NCBI GenBank assembly: GCA_913009895.1
Contig: CAJVXY010000006.1
Location: 35,455-99,454, forward strand
Length of the DNA: 64,000 nucleotides
Direction of reading: 5' to 3'
DNA from: an uncultured Acidiferrobacteraceae bacterium
GTDB taxonomy: Bacteria > Pseudomonadota > Gammaproteobacteria > Acidiferrobacterales > SZUA-150
Shown here: in pieces, positions 44,753 to 54,804 of the stretch
Numbering within the stretch: the stretch's first letter is position 1
How the letters are laid out: each line of letters opens with the position of its first letter
Position numbers and translations under genes: made by a program
The notes under the pieces: generated by a model
The model's database searches: none
What the model was told of the DNA's origin: nothing
Seen by the model: only the letters and a program-made list of their open reading frames with translations

Positions 44753-46564
44753 TTATAGCAATTTTTCTGCGGCCTGTTTTTGTTGCATTTCCCATAACTG
44801 GGCATAACTGCCCTTCCCTGCAAGTAATTGGCTGTGGGTTCCTTGCTCAATAATGCGCCCCTGATCAAGCACCAGAATTTCGTCAGCATCAACAATGGTA
44901 GACAAGCGATGGGCAATTACCAGGGTAGTATGATCGACTGCGGCCTCGCGTAATGCCAGCAGAATGGCTTGCTCTGCCTTGCTGTCCAGTGCCGAGGTTG
45001 CCTCATCAAAAATTAATATCTTCGGGCCCTTCAGGATTGTCCTGGCAATGGCAACCCGTTGTTTCTCACCCCCGGAAAGCTTCAGACCCCGTTCTCCAAC
45101 AACTGTTTGGTACTTATCCGGCAAGCTCATAATGAAATCATGGATATGAGCCATTTTGGCAGCGTTTTCAATTTCGGTATCACTGGCGTCAGGTTTGGCA
45201 TACATCAGGTTATAATAAATTGTGTCATTAAACAGCACCGTGTCCTGGGGTACGATGCCGATTGATCGGCGCAGGCTTTCCTGGGTTACCGTGCTGATAT
45301 CCTGTCCATCGATAGAAATTACACCTGCATCCAGGTCATAAAAACGAAACAATAACCTGGCCAGGGTTGACTTGCCGGCGCCACTGGCGCCCACCACTGC
45401 GACCTTTTTCCCGGATGGAATGACAAAATTAACGTCGTGCAGAATTTTACGTTCTGCTTGATAGCCAAAATTTACATTCGCAAACCGCACTTCACCTTTA
45501 CCTGTTACAAGCGGCCTGGCATCTTTTGCATCTTCTATTTCAGGTTTAATTTCCAGGAGTTTGACAAGCTGATCCATGTCTGCAAAAGCATATTTAATTT
45601 GCCGATACACGACACCGAGAAATCCCAGCGGAATAAACAGTTGTAACAAAAAGGCGTTCACCAGAACCAGATCGCCCAGTGTCATAATCCCTTGTGTTAC
45701 TTGCAAGGCTGCAAAAAACATGACCGCGGTGACACTTATAGCGATTATCGCGCCCTGACCAAAATTTAACAGCCCCATAGATGAACGACTCAAAACAGCG
45801 CTGTCCTCCCAACCAGACAAGGACTCATCACAGCGTTTTATTTCCAGGCTCTCATTATTAAAATATTTCACAGTCTCATAATTAATCAGGCTATCAACCG
45901 CCTCATTATTTGCCTTTGATTCCAGCCTGTTCATTTTATGGCGATACTCCATGCGCCAGTTGGTAATTGCGAATGTAAAACCAACATAAATGAAAATACT
46001 TAAAATAATAATCAGCGTAAAAACGAAATCGTAATTTGCGGCCATAATGGTGATAACAAGTATTAATTCAACCAGTACAGGCAATTGGTTAAAAACCATG
46101 TAATTAAGCAGACTGCTTAAACTTGCCGATCCTCGTTGCAAATCCCGGGTTATCGCACCGGTCTTGCGTTCCAGGTGAAAACGCAACTGGAGCTGATGCA
46201 GGTGGGCCAGGGTTCGCAGGGTCAAACGCCGCATGGCGCGATATCGAACCCGGGTAAACAATATGTCCCGCAGCTCATTAAAAAACCCGCTGGTTAATTT
46301 TAACGCACCATAGGCCAGTAACAGAGCGACGGGTACTGTTAATATTTGTTGCGGCGCAACATCAAGGCTGTCAACAATTTCTTTTAGGACCAGTGGCACA
46401 CCGACATTGGCTATTTTTGCCAGGATAAGACATGACAATGCCAACAAAACTCTGCCACGATACTCCCATAAGTAGGGCAAAAGCGAGCGCAAGTTATGCC
46501 AGTCGCTACGTTGTGATTCTGATTTTGGTGTGTACTCTTCTCTTGATACGTGAAATTGAGCCAT
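44753..46564 (-). CDS. Atm1/HMT1-type ABC exporter (fused membrane and ATPase domains)
   Basis: 603 residues. Six TM helices in the first about 320 (LALSCLILAKIANVGVPLVLKEI; YETVKYFNNE is the Atm1 signature), then the nucleotide-binding domain: GASGAGKST, LSGGEKQRVAIARTIL, ILIFDEATSALD. Bacterial Atm1 proteins export glutathione conjugates and metals. Works as a homodimer in the inner membrane. Confidence 0.93.
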   Translation of the reverse strand: MAQFHVSREEYTPKSESQRSDWHNLRSLLPYLWEYRGRVLLALSCLILAKIANVGVPLVLKEIVDSLDVAPQQILTVPVALLLAYGALKLTSGFFNELRDILFTRVRYRAMRRLTLRTLAHLHQLQLRFHLERKTGAITRDLQRGSASLSSLLNYMVFNQLPVLVELILVITIMAANYDFVFTLIIILSIFIYVGFTFAITNWRMEYRHKMNRLESKANNEAVDSLINYETVKYFNNESLEIKRCDESLSGWEDSAVLSRSSMGLLNFGQGAIIAISVTAVMFFAALQVTQGIMTLGDLVLVNAFLLQLFIPLGFLGVVYRQIKYAFADMDQLVKLLEIKPEIEDAKDARPLVTGKGEVRFANVNFGYQAERKILHDVNFVIPSGKKVAVVGASGAGKSTLARLLFRFYDLDAGVISIDGQDISTVTQESLRRSIGIVPQDTVLFNDTIYYNLMYAKPDASDTEIENAAKMAHIHDFIMSLPDKYQTVVGERGLKLSGGEKQRVAIARTILKGPKILIFDEATSALDSKAEQAILLALREAAVDHTTLVIAHRLSTIVDADEILVLDQGRIIEQGTHSQLLAGKGSYAQLWEMQQKQAAEKLL

Positions 46565-46863
46565 GAAATAAATATGCCTTACCTGAGCATTTGACGGGAA
46601 AGTTGAATCTTATCACTGCTTGCATTGAGTTGCAGACTTACCATAAGCATGTTTATACGGAAATAATGAAGAACTTTATACGATATATTCAGTCTTATTT
46701 ATGAAAGTTACTTATTTAGTTAATTTATACGCTTGCATGGTCAAAATACAGACTATACTTAAAGACAAGGGTTAACCTTTTTAGTGGAATAACAGCCGGG
46801 TTGTATTGATTGCTCGCGTAATCGCAGCCGAGGGTCTCGCTATCTCAACTATGGAGGGTAATC

Positions 46864-47103
46864 ATGAAAAAAATACCACTTAATAAAACTGTGCCGCTCC
46901 AGTTAATTACACTGGGCATGGACGATGGCAAACAAGGGATTTTCGTCGGCGTGCCATTGGTCACCAATGAATCCCAACCCGATACAAGCATTGAAAATAT
47001 CTGGTTCTCGGATATTCAAAATGTACCAGACGACCTGACTGTAGAACAACTCATCAAACTTGTCAGCGCGCAACTGTGTCGATGCCAGTCAACCCTGCAA
47101 TAA
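46864..47103 (+). CDS. small hypothetical protein
   Basis: 79 residues; GGAGGG sits five bases before the ATG. Sequence is soluble (KQGIFVGVPLVTNESQPD). Ends with CRCQSTLQ. The 299 bases upstream hold a weak TTGCAT/TATACT pair near 46733-46759 and no other gene. No family recognised. Confidence 0.65.
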   Translation: MKKIPLNKTVPLQLITLGMDDGKQGIFVGVPLVTNESQPDTSIENIWFSDIQNVPDDLTVEQLIKLVSAQLCRCQSTLQ

Positions 47104-47160
47104 ATTTCTTTTTCTCGTTCTTTTTCTCTTTCTTTTTCTCTTTTTTATTCCCGTCTTTAT
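47104..47160 (+). repeat. polypyrimidine tract
   Basis: About 55 bases, almost all T and C, with TTTTTCTC-type units repeated (TTTCTTTTTCTCGTTCTTTT...). It lies between the small gene and the end of msrA, which converge. On the msrA (-) strand it is a purine run. Confidence 0.7.
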
Positions 47161-47168
47161 TCTGGTAA

Positions 47169-47807
47169 TTATTCGGGATATACCACTGCCAGGCCACCAA
47201 GGCCGCAATACCCGCCTGGATTTTTTGCCAGGTATTGCTGATGGTAATCCTCCGCATAATAAAATTCCTGAACGGGTAAAATTTCAGTGGTTATAACCAG
47301 TTTCCCGGTCTCCGGGACTTGCTGGATCGCTTTTTGAAAAACCAGCTTTGATTCGTGAGCCATAGATAACTGACCTTCGTTATAAGTATAAATACCGGAG
47401 CGATACTGGGTCCCGATATCATTGCCCTGGCGCATGCCCTGGGTTGGATTATGGGCCAGCCAGAAAGTCTTTAGCAAGTTTTCATAGCTCAATATTTTTT
47501 CGTCATAAACAACCATCACCACTTCATTGTGACCGGTTTTACCACTACACACTTCCTGGTAACTGGGGTTTGGTGTAGTACCGCCGGCATAACCCACGGC
47601 AGTCGAATAAACACCCGCTAGTTCCCAGAACTTTTTTTCCGCACCCCAAAAACAACCCAGTCCAAATACGGCCTTTGATAAATGCCCGGGAAATGGTTCA
47701 CAAACAGGGTTGTCATTAACAAAATGTTTATTCTTGACCTGCATCAATGTATCCCGGCCAGGTAAAACCCGGTCAACGCCTGGTAGTGTTGTCACTTTAT
47801 TGTTCAT
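47169..47807 (-). CDS. msrA: peptide methionine sulfoxide reductase MsrA
   Basis: 212 residues. [13 protein letters not shown] holds the catalytic C52, [21 protein letters not shown] is standard MsrA, and GGYCGLGG near the C-terminus gives a resolving cysteine. It repairs the S-form of methionine sulfoxide with thioredoxin. The first 45 residues extend beyond the core. Overlaps the membrane gene upstream by 11 bases. Confidence 0.95.
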   Translation of the reverse strand: MNNKVTTLPGVDRVLPGRDTLMQVKNKHFVNDNPVCEPFPGHLSKAVFGLGCFWGAEKKFWELAGVYSTAVGYAGGTTPNPSYQEVCSGKTGHNEVVMVVYDEKILSYENLLKTFWLAHNPTQGMRQGNDIGTQYRSGIYTYNEGQLSMAHESKLVFQKAIQQVPETGKLVITTEILPVQEFYYAEDYHQQYLAKNPGGYCGLGGLAVVYPE

Positions 47808-48462
47808 GGTTTACAGTTTTACTTGCAGTGATAAACTGTTTGACGCCAATTACGGTAAACAACCAGCCCAACACAAAAAATGCCATTACCGCTTTTAATT
47901 GGGCGACTGCAAAAAACCGTGGCTCGAGGGTCAACATTTTTTCCGGGTACATCGCCATACCAGGAATTGAGCCGACACCACAAAGATTCCAGGCTGCCAG
48001 GGCAAAACAAAGATAACCCATTGCCTGGAAATCCGATGCCCTGCGTAACTTGTCGTCAAGACCGGCACGATAGGCCGACCAGTACCAGGCATAGGCAATA
48101 ATTAGCGCCATAATAATAACACCACCCACGCCAAAATAAACTGGGCTATGGGAAGTGCCCAGCACGACATGTATTAACAAAGTTAAAAACACGCCCGTGA
48201 AAGCAGTGGCCAGGAACCAGCGAATGGTTGTTTTACTTCCCAACCCGGACATAATGCTTGCGACCATGACAAGGCCAATCCCCAATGGAAAGCCAAACGC
48301 GAAAAATAACATAAAGAATTTATTTTCCTCAGGTCCCGCTTCCATATAACCTTTCAAACCCAATGTCTCAACCGAATCCTGGATAAACTCTCCCAGCACC
48401 ACTGTTGAGATCATTAATATAACCCCGATATAAAACAGAATTTTTGATTTTGCAGTAGTCAT
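47797..48462 (-). CDS. multi-spanning membrane protein
   Basis: 221 residues with about six hydrophobic helices. Family not recognised. A possible metal or heme ligand set: [10 protein letters not shown] in the middle and FNHEQ-like end. Translationally linked to msrA by an 11-base overlap, so it may relate to redox repair, but that is a guess. Confidence 0.7.
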   Translation of the reverse strand: MTTAKSKILFYIGVILMISTVVLGEFIQDSVETLGLKGYMEAGPEENKFFMLFFAFGFPLGIGLVMVASIMSGLGSKTTIRWFLATAFTGVFLTLLIHVVLGTSHSPVYFGVGGVIIMALIIAYAWYWSAYRAGLDDKLRRASDFQAMGYLCFALAAWNLCGVGSIPGMAMYPEKMLTLEPRFFAVAQLKAVMAFFVLGWLFTVIGVKQFITASKTVNHEQ

Positions 48463-48517
48463 AATTTTTTACCCATTAATAATATAATTTTAGCAATGCT
48501 CATATATTATTTTTAAA

Positions 48518-48709
48518 CTATTTTTTGGAGCTATTGAAACTACTTAACTTTGGCGCTGTGTTCCATTTAGCTGGTGTTTTTCCGGTATTATACCCGGAAT
48601 CTGACTGGGTACGTTCTCCAGTGATATGCTTCTCGCAGCCAGTAAGACTGGCTGATACAAACAAAACCAGTAGTGGCAGGTAATATGAAGGCGTTTTATC
48701 AAGATTCAT
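48518..48709 (-). CDS. small lipoprotein
   Basis: 63 residues from ATG 48709. Signal helix then lipobox SLTGC; the mature part is about 40 residues (EKHITGERTQSD...), polar. An ATG at 48748 would add 13 residues before the signal and is less likely. Confidence 0.65.
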   Translation of the reverse strand: MNLDKTPSYYLPLLVLFVSASLTGCEKHITGERTQSDSGYNTGKTPAKWNTAPKLSSFNSSKK

Positions 48710-48728
48710 AATTGCACCGCTTATACCG

Positions 48729-48983
48729 TCAATTCTTATGCTGGTCACACAACCAGTTTACAAGGTAGTAAATCCTGAAGCCTTCCGATGATCGGCATGG
48801 CCCAACCACCTTCGCTGGAAATTGATTTAACTCGGGATTTGATCCGGTCATTGCCTGATCTTCTGACGCTACTGTTTCAACACATGTTTCCGGAAACCTG
48901 TCCCTGTTGCGACCGGGGGCATAAACAATGGCATATTGTTCATTTGCCAAATCACTGCCGGGTTCTATTTTAATATTCGCCAT
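48729..48983 (-). CDS. small hypothetical protein
   Basis: 84 residues. Soluble, with an N-terminal IKIEPGSDLANEQYAIVYAPG and a hydrophobic aromatic end (RIYYLVNWL). The ribosome site before the ATG is poor. Reality as a gene is likely but unproven. Confidence 0.5.
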   Translation of the reverse strand: MANIKIEPGSDLANEQYAIVYAPGRNRDRFPETCVETVASEDQAMTGSNPELNQFPAKVVGPCRSSEGFRIYYLVNWLCDQHKN

Positions 48984-49040
48984 TATCAGTTAAGTGTGCC
49001 AGGTGCAGATGTATGAGTATTAAATATTGTCATGCCTTTT

Positions 49041-49511
49041 TCAATAAGGTGATCCATCTTTGTGAGTGAACCCTAAATCCCCATTTGGCGCAAACTTTAT
49101 AGCTATATCGTCGTCCGGGTATACCACCTTGTCGCCCCTGGTGCGGTCTCCGATTTCTATGTAAGTTACGACTAAGCTTGATCGATTAACAAGTTGATGT
49201 GCCAGACCTGACCCGGCCTGAAATCCCACACAATCTCCCGGGCCCATTTGAAACTCCTCATCACCTATCACCAGCGTCGGGTTTCCTTCCAGGATATAAA
49301 TAAACTCATCCTGTTTCGAGTGACTGTGTAATAGCGCAGATATCGTGCCAGGTGCAAGGCGGGTTAAATTGACACCGAAGTTTGTTAACCCAAAATAATT
49401 GCCCAGTTTTCTTTTAGTTCTGCCTCTAACCATGGAAGCAAATGGTTCGGGATAACTCGTTATTTTCTCCGGTTCTGGAATCTTTTTTGACGAGACTGGC
49501 AAGTAGTTCAT
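49041..49511 (-). CDS. cupin-domain protein
   Basis: 156 residues. Metal motif 1 HSHSKQDEFIYILEG and motif 2 GDCVGFQAGSGLAHQLVN outline a single cupin barrel. Often sugar or thiol dioxygenases or isomerases; the substrate cannot be told. Cytoplasmic, no partner gene. Confidence 0.82.
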   Translation of the reverse strand: MNYLPVSSKKIPEPEKITSYPEPFASMVRGRTKRKLGNYFGLTNFGVNLTRLAPGTISALLHSHSKQDEFIYILEGNPTLVIGDEEFQMGPGDCVGFQAGSGLAHQLVNRSSLVVTYIEIGDRTRGDKVVYPDDDIAIKFAPNGDLGFTHKDGSPY

Positions 49512-49599
49512 AAATTATTTCTCTGGGACAGGCGGTACTTTAAAAAGGAGAAGCAGTTCTTTTAAATATCATATTTAAGTTACTTTTATGGCGTTAGCA

Positions 49600-50139
49600 C
49601 TATTCTGACAACTCAACTAATTTTTGCACTGACTTCCAGTTCCTGGTGGTCGCCGCAAGCCCCATCTTGTTCTCCAGCAAGGTATTGGATAGTTTACTCT
49701 TGCCATATCCATTCGGGCAATACAGGTAAATTTCTTTTCCCTTCAGGACTATTTTTTCAGACGCTGCAACATGTTTTTTTACTAATCCCAACTTGTCTTT
49801 TGTCGGCCTGGCGGACAAAAAGGTTACCAATACTTTGGTCCCTTCCAGCGCGATATCCACTGATCCGAAAGGACATTTTTTTATAATATCTGATATTTCA
49901 CGGTGAGTACGCAGTATGGCCGGGACATTGAATTTATACTTTTTTGTGATTTCATTTTCAATGATTTTAATTATTTCTGACCTGTCCCTGATATCAGAGT
50001 CAAATATTACATTGCCACTCTGGATATAAGTTACAACATCCTGGAAACTCTGTTTTTCATAGAGCGATTTCAAGTCACTCATTTTTATTTTTTTCTGGCC
50101 GCTGACATTTATCCCTCTAAGTAATGAAATATATCTCAT
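49600..50139 (-). CDS. DUF1697 protein
   Basis: 179 residues starting MRYISLLRGINVSGQKKIKM, the family's opening; the middle TYIQSGNVIFDSD and the end TTRNWKSVQKLVEL also fit. Function unknown; cytoplasmic. Confidence 0.88.
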   Translation of the reverse strand: MRYISLLRGINVSGQKKIKMSDLKSLYEKQSFQDVVTYIQSGNVIFDSDIRDRSEIIKIIENEITKKYKFNVPAILRTHREISDIIKKCPFGSVDIALEGTKVLVTFLSARPTKDKLGLVKKHVAASEKIVLKGKEIYLYCPNGYGKSKLSNTLLENKMGLAATTRNWKSVQKLVELSE

Positions 50140-50279
50140 AGACCCCCAACCCTGGTAAAATATCGTTATACTGAAGCTGTTTTTATTAATCTCTTAATTC
50201 TTCGTTAAAATGATAGCTTGTTAAACAAAACCCATTTTCAGATCGGTTATTACATTTTTAATCACGAAATTTTCCATGA

Positions 50280-50612
50280 TTAAACCTGTTTAGCTGATAA
50301 TTTAAAGTATTTTTTCCAGTAATTTTTCGTTTCGCTGTCTGGACTTTTGAAAAGCGCATATCCTTTTTTAATATGTCCTTTTGGAAAATACTTTAAGGGT
50401 ATAGCCTTGCCACTTTTTATTAACTTCTCAACTTCTTTTTCTGGCAGCTTAAATGCCAGCCCGACGGGAGACCAGGAAACACATATCACGTCATTAATGT
50501 AGAGCGCTGCGCCACTAAAAAAATGTTTAGCCTCTATTTTTTTCGTGATTTCTTTTTCTATATTCAGCTTAATGATTAAGCTGGACAATTTTTCAAGATA
50601 AATTTTTGCCAT
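50280..50612 (-). CDS. TfoX N-terminal domain protein
   Basis: 110 residues. A single TfoX/Sxy N-terminal-type domain: FFSGAALYINDVICVSW corresponds to the M-F-G-G-x-G-L-Y motif, then GLAFKLPEKE and PKGHIKKGYALF. TfoX controls competence; stand-alone N-terminal domains are of unknown role. Confidence 0.7.
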   Translation of the reverse strand: MAKIYLEKLSSLIIKLNIEKEITKKIEAKHFFSGAALYINDVICVSWSPVGLAFKLPEKEVEKLIKSGKAIPLKYFPKGHIKKGYALFKSPDSETKNYWKKYFKLSAKQV

Positions 50613-50654
50613 ATTATCGTATAAACAACCGAATAAAATTAATCATAGAGGCAC

Positions 50655-51746
50655 TCACCTGTCTTTTTTCTTTATGGCAGATTTAATCAGCTTGCCAAAG
50701 TTTTTATCTTTTCGTCGTTTATCAAAAGATGACATGTCATTAAAGTTAGATTCTTTTTTAATTTTTAGATAATTTTGGTATCTTTTTTCTGATAATTCAC
50801 CTTCATTGATGGCAGCAAGTAACGCACAACCCTTTTCAGTTACGTGCCCACAATTTCTGTATTTACAGTGTAACGATAGCTCAACTATGTCTGAAAAAGT
50901 TTCTTCAATGCCAGTATCTACTGATATATTGCCAAGCTCCCGCATACCAGGCGTATCCACAATCATTGCGCCATTTTTCAGCTGTATTAGTTCGCGTCTT
51001 GTAGTGGTATGCCGTCCCTTGTTGTCTCTTTCCCTTACGGGTTGAGTTTCAAAGCGTGCGCTGCCAATAATATTGTTAAGCAACGTTGTTTTACCGACAC
51101 CGGATGAGCCTAGCAGACAATAGGTGTGCCCATGTAATAATAATTCCTTGATAACATCAAGATTCATCCCGTCAAGGTTGCTAAATGGTAATACTGTCTC
51201 TTGTTTAGCAATACTGGTTATACTTTTTATAATTTTTTTAACTTCCTGTTTAGATTTCAGGTCGCATTTGCTTAATAAAATAACCGGCTTAATATTATTT
51301 TCTTTTATCATTACCAAATATCTTTCCAACCGACCAAGGTTAAAATCCAGGTCTGCAGACTGAACAATGAACGCGACATCAATATTTGCTGCAATCAATT
51401 GACAATCAGTTGTTTTCCCTGATTTCTTTCTTTTTATTAATGTTTTCCTGTCAGCTACATCATGAATAATTGCATGATCATCATTCTCCAGAAAATCTAC
51501 ATAGACCCAGTCACCGGTTGTTGGTAAGTCAACAGCGGAATTCTTTGCGTACATCAGGTTACCTGTAATTTCAGCAAATACGTCGCCGTCTCCTTTAGTG
51601 ACCATATACCTGTCTTTATGCACTGCAGTGACTCGCGCAATCTCATGATTGGCCAATTTTTCTGTATCAACATGATCCTGAAACCAATTGCTGTAACCTA
51701 ATCTTTCTAATTTTTTCATAAGCTCAATTGCTGGTTCTACTGCCAA
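50655..51746 (-). CDS. rsgA: ribosome small-subunit GTPase RsgA
   Basis: 363 residues. OB fold, then a circularly permuted GTPase: NKCD-like LLSKCDLK (G4) precedes GSSGVGKTTLLN (G1) and DTPGMRELG (G3); a zinc knuckle follows (CKYRNCGHVTEKGC). RsgA matures the 30S subunit. The sequence is full length. Confidence 0.95.
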   Translation of the reverse strand: MAVEPAIELMKKLERLGYSNWFQDHVDTEKLANHEIARVTAVHKDRYMVTKGDGDVFAEITGNLMYAKNSAVDLPTTGDWVYVDFLENDDHAIIHDVADRKTLIKRKKSGKTTDCQLIAANIDVAFIVQSADLDFNLGRLERYLVMIKENNIKPVILLSKCDLKSKQEVKKIIKSITSIAKQETVLPFSNLDGMNLDVIKELLLHGHTYCLLGSSGVGKTTLLNNIIGSARFETQPVRERDNKGRHTTTRRELIQLKNGAMIVDTPGMRELGNISVDTGIEETFSDIVELSLHCKYRNCGHVTEKGCALLAAINEGELSEKRYQNYLKIKKESNFNDMSSFDKRRKDKNFGKLIKSAIKKKDR

Positions 51747-51810
51747 TCTTATCAGTCATGATCAGGAGCACATACAGGGCTATTCGCCAGGCACTTGCGC
51801 TGTTTTCATG

Positions 51811-52212
51811 TTAAACACCTGTCTGGCCTCCAATGAAAATTAACCCACTCATTAGAAAACAGAACATCCACTGGCCAAGAACCAGAATTTGCTTGTTGTT
51901 GGTTCTTGATTGAGCAACAGTACCAAGCCATACAATGCCGCATGCCAAAAAGTAAATACTTAGCAAAAGAGAAATTTCTGCTTTTGCCTTTATTATTTCG
52001 GTAGTGGCTATTAATAGCAGCACAGTCCCGGCGAGAAATAAATCAACACTTACCCAATGCCAGCCACTTCTTGCTTGCACCCACGTTTCCTTGTTTTTGT
52101 TTGGGCTGTTTATTGCTGGTTTTAACACTCTGTGTTCCCAGTCACCTACAAGTGCATGAGCAAAAAAAGCAATTAACGATAAAACTCCGGCTATGAGAAT
52201 AGGAATATTCAT
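51811..52212 (-). CDS. four-helix membrane protein
   Basis: 133 residues, four TM helices, with a conserved-looking HALVGDWEHRVLKP loop. Family not recognised. No neighbour clearly linked. Confidence 0.65.
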   Translation of the reverse strand: MNIPILIAGVLSLIAFFAHALVGDWEHRVLKPAINSPNKNKETWVQARSGWHWVSVDLFLAGTVLLLIATTEIIKAKAEISLLLSIYFLACGIVWLGTVAQSRTNNKQILVLGQWMFCFLMSGLIFIGGQTGV

Positions 52213-52302
52213 AGTTCACCTTTTTATTGATTTCATTTCATTACTCCAGAGTCAAACCTGCAACCCATCAGGGCCGTGGGCCCTGAATGAATTGTAAACT
52301 GC

Positions 52303-52926
52303 CTACACGCCAGGGCCAACAGGGGGATACTTCCGGAATTCGGGTGTTTGTTCGAGCCTTGATGACAGGCTTGTCAGGCCGGGATGATCCGAGGCCAATA
52401 CGATTGAGCCCAGCATTGACTGGGTGAACTGCCAGGCAATAGCTGCCGCGATAGTTGCATGACTGTGCGAAACTGAAAACGAGGCCTGCCTGTCCTGGAC
52501 CTCGTACTCCAATGCCTCATAGGCCGCTAATAATTGACCGGTCACGCGCACCATCCAGGGCTCGTATTGTGCCGCTTTCGGTCGGAGATTTCGTTCATAG
52601 ACTATTTGAATGCTCTTGTCACAGGCAACCAGTGCCAGACTTAACGCCCGGAATTCGTGTTGCAGTTCGACAGGATTTGCAGGCCACAAAGACCGGCCAC
52701 TTGCAATGGTGGTCTCAATAAATTGCAGAATCAACGACGATTCCATCAGGACTTCACCATCGCCACATACAAGTGACGGGGCCTTTACGACCGGGTTAAT
52801 ATTTTTAAATTTTTCGAAAGTGCTAAACACCGATACCGCTTCGTGTTCAAATGGAATGCCGAGCAGCTCCAGAGAGACAGCGACTCGCCTGACATAAGGT
52901 GAATCAAGCATTCCGATCAGTCGCAT
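52303..52926 (-). CDS. glutathione S-transferase family protein
   Basis: 207 residues. N-terminal thioredoxin fold starting MRLIGMLDSPYVRRVAVSL (YibF/YfcF-like, catalytic Ser/Tyr), VLMESSLIL as the glutathione cis-Pro/Glu-Ser motif (here MESS), then an all-helical C-domain. GGAGG lies five bases before ATG 52926. Cytosolic detoxification role by family. Confidence 0.88.
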   Translation of the reverse strand: MRLIGMLDSPYVRRVAVSLELLGIPFEHEAVSVFSTFEKFKNINPVVKAPSLVCGDGEVLMESSLILQFIETTIASGRSLWPANPVELQHEFRALSLALVACDKSIQIVYERNLRPKAAQYEPWMVRVTGQLLAAYEALEYEVQDRQASFSVSHSHATIAAAIAWQFTQSMLGSIVLASDHPGLTSLSSRLEQTPEFRKYPPVGPGV

Positions 52927-53033
52927 CGTTACCTCCATTATGTCAGTCTGTATTAGTTAATTCATATCAGCAAACGTTGGAAACCTGATACTGTTTATTT
53001 TACCACCTTTGGCGGCCTGTACATACCAGGCCT

Positions 53034-53870
53034 CTAAAACGGGAAGTCAGAGACCAGGCGCACGGCACGTAAATTTTCTCCATAACGAAAGGCCAGGCCA
53101 TATCGCGCGTAATCAAATCCTAAAAAAGACCGGGGTTTATGAGTGCCAAGGGTTAACGCAATCTCAAATTCGTTCCTGACTTTAAATGATTCGTTGTTTT
53201 CTTCAACAAAATCGATCTCGTTTAAATAACCGTAATAAACAAAATGTGTACCGAGATTTGTATTGCGATTGAACAACGTGAAATTTAATGGCGTTACCCA
53301 ATTTAATCCGGTCACAAAGGAGATCATCGCCCGAGTAGAACCTTCACTGGCGGAATAACCGGCATAATTCAACGAATTACCCAGGGTAAATTCACCTTCC
53401 TGAAAGGGCAGGATCCAGCGACTTTTAATACCCGCACCATAGATCCAGGACCAGATATTCTGGGTAAATTCCTTGCCAACACCGGCATTAATGTATGGCT
53501 TTAAAACCCAGGACTCGCTGATTAAATATTCAAGTTCAATGCCCGGCACAATACTTAGTGTCGCAACGTTATTTGGCAAGTCAAATATATCGTTAAAATC
53601 GAACGAGTGAAAACCCGCAGAGACTGGTACCAGTAATTTAATACCATAGTCATCCTGCTTTTCCCTCGTGGTTTTAAATGTATAGGAAAAAGGCATTTGT
53701 ATAATGCCGACCCTGGTATCACCAACTTTATAGTAACCTGTACCAAACATGGTTGAGTAATACCAGTTAATTATATTGGCATCTTCTTGGGCCTCCACAA
53801 CAGGAAAAGATGCAAAAAAAATAAAACTGACAAGAAGTGTTGTATGGTTTTTTATTTTTTTAAACATCAT
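53034..53870 (-). CDS. outer-membrane beta-barrel hypothetical protein at the array edge
   Basis: 278 residues from an ATG at 53870, signal peptide about 27, barrel-like strands and a final VSDFPF. It sits on the side of the leftmost attC (53934-53994) away from the array. No attC follows its stop, so it is either the last cassette whose attC has been lost, or the flanking chromosomal gene. Confidence 0.65.
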   Translation of the reverse strand: MMFKKIKNHTTLLVSFIFFASFPVVEAQEDANIINWYYSTMFGTGYYKVGDTRVGIIQMPFSYTFKTTREKQDDYGIKLLVPVSAGFHSFDFNDIFDLPNNVATLSIVPGIELEYLISESWVLKPYINAGVGKEFTQNIWSWIYGAGIKSRWILPFQEGEFTLGNSLNYAGYSASEGSTRAMISFVTGLNWVTPLNFTLFNRNTNLGTHFVYYGYLNEIDFVEENNESFKVRNEFEIALTLGTHKPRSFLGFDYARYGLAFRYGENLRAVRLVSDFPF

Positions 53871-53933
53871 GATCTGTTCAGCCGGATGCAAGAAATAAGA
53901 AGATATCCAGATGCACAATGAATTTCCCTCAAT

Positions 53934-53994
53934 ACTTAACGGCGGGTTTCAAGCGCGCAGCATAGCCGCGTCAGTTAGTAAGCCTTTGTTAGGC
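53934..53994 (-). other. attC site 1 (leftmost, distal end of array)
   Basis: On the - strand: GCCTAAC, AA, ... ends CGTTAAGT. The boxes GCCTAAC and GTTAAGT both fit the consensus. 61 bases; adjacent to the lipoprotein stop. Confidence 0.9.
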
Positions 53995-53997
53995 AAT

Positions 53998-54582
53998 TTA
54001 AGGCATGTAGATGGGCACATTTACAGGCCCCTCATTGCAAGGCATGTTTACTACTTTAGCAAAAATGATTGCACCTTTATTTAATTTGACACCCAGAGCT
54101 GGATAGTTATTTTTTATATAATCGGTAGCTTTCTCCATATTTGAAGTATATTGCGCCTTTGGTTGAGAACTAACCGGCCCATAATCAATATCTCCCAAAT
54201 ATGTAATTTGGCCACCTATTACGTTAAAAGTGACTGTAGATGCGCCATCACAAGGCCCAATGCGTGGACCAGTAAAACCAGAAGGGAGCAACTGTGTTAT
54301 ACCATATCTCTGATGTATTTTTGTCTCCTCCAATTTAACTACTATATAACCAGAGTCGTCCGGTATGATATTGGCGGATGCTGGCAAATTGGGACTATAT
54401 AAATAATTACCATCGTCCATATCGCCCAGTTTTATTGCAACTCGGTAATCAGGTTTAACCCCCAGTACTATGATGCCACTGCTTTTACTGATTGTGGTGT
54501 CTGATTTATCTAAATTACTCATAGTAACGCAGCCACTCAAAAACGAATAAATCAATATTGAAAAAATAATTTTGTTTTTCAT
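53998..54582 (-). CDS. cassette lipoprotein
   Basis: 194 residues. Lipobox FLSGC after a short signal. Mature part has VLGVKPDYRVAIKLGD and ...FNVIGGQITYLGDIDYG, a beta-rich fold resembling DUF2846-type lipoproteins. Ends four bases before attC 1. A transposase relic occupies its upstream part. Confidence 0.75.
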   Translation of the reverse strand: MKNKIIFSILIYSFLSGCVTMSNLDKSDTTISKSSGIIVLGVKPDYRVAIKLGDMDDGNYLYSPNLPASANIIPDDSGYIVVKLEETKIHQRYGITQLLPSGFTGPRIGPCDGASTVTFNVIGGQITYLGDIDYGPVSSQPKAQYTSNMEKATDYIKNNYPALGVKLNKGAIIFAKVVNMPCNEGPVNVPIYMP

Positions 54583-54602
54583 GTGTGATTTTCTCTTTTA
54601 GT

Positions 54603-54793
54603 TTAATAATTTATTAAGTTTTTCCTAATGATCGTGTGGACTTGTTCGATGCCGAGTCGTTTGAATCGCTCACGTATACTATTTAATACAGGCTATAATG
54701 TGTGGTGTTCCTGGCCATTGCCAAAGGTCTGAGCTACTACAACCCATTTGGTAATATTTTTCGCAACAAATCCATCTTCATATATACCTTCCT
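54603..54793 (-). pseudogene. transposase fragment (DDE, IS1182-like) with internal stop
   Basis: The - strand frame reads KWVVVAQTFGNGQEHHTL, a TAG stop, then PVLNSIRERFKRLGIEQ. This resembles the V-x-A-Q-x-x-G-x-G-Q-E block of IS1182-type transposases. About 60 codons remain between attC 2 and the lipoprotein gene; a remnant of an insertion in the cassette. Confidence 0.45.
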
Positions 54794-54804
54794 ATTCTCT
54801 GCGC

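Noticed and set aside
53000..53033. attC after the barrel gene at the array edge
   Set aside because: The - strand has an AACGTTTG-like word but no paired RYYYAAC box, so the site could not be supported.
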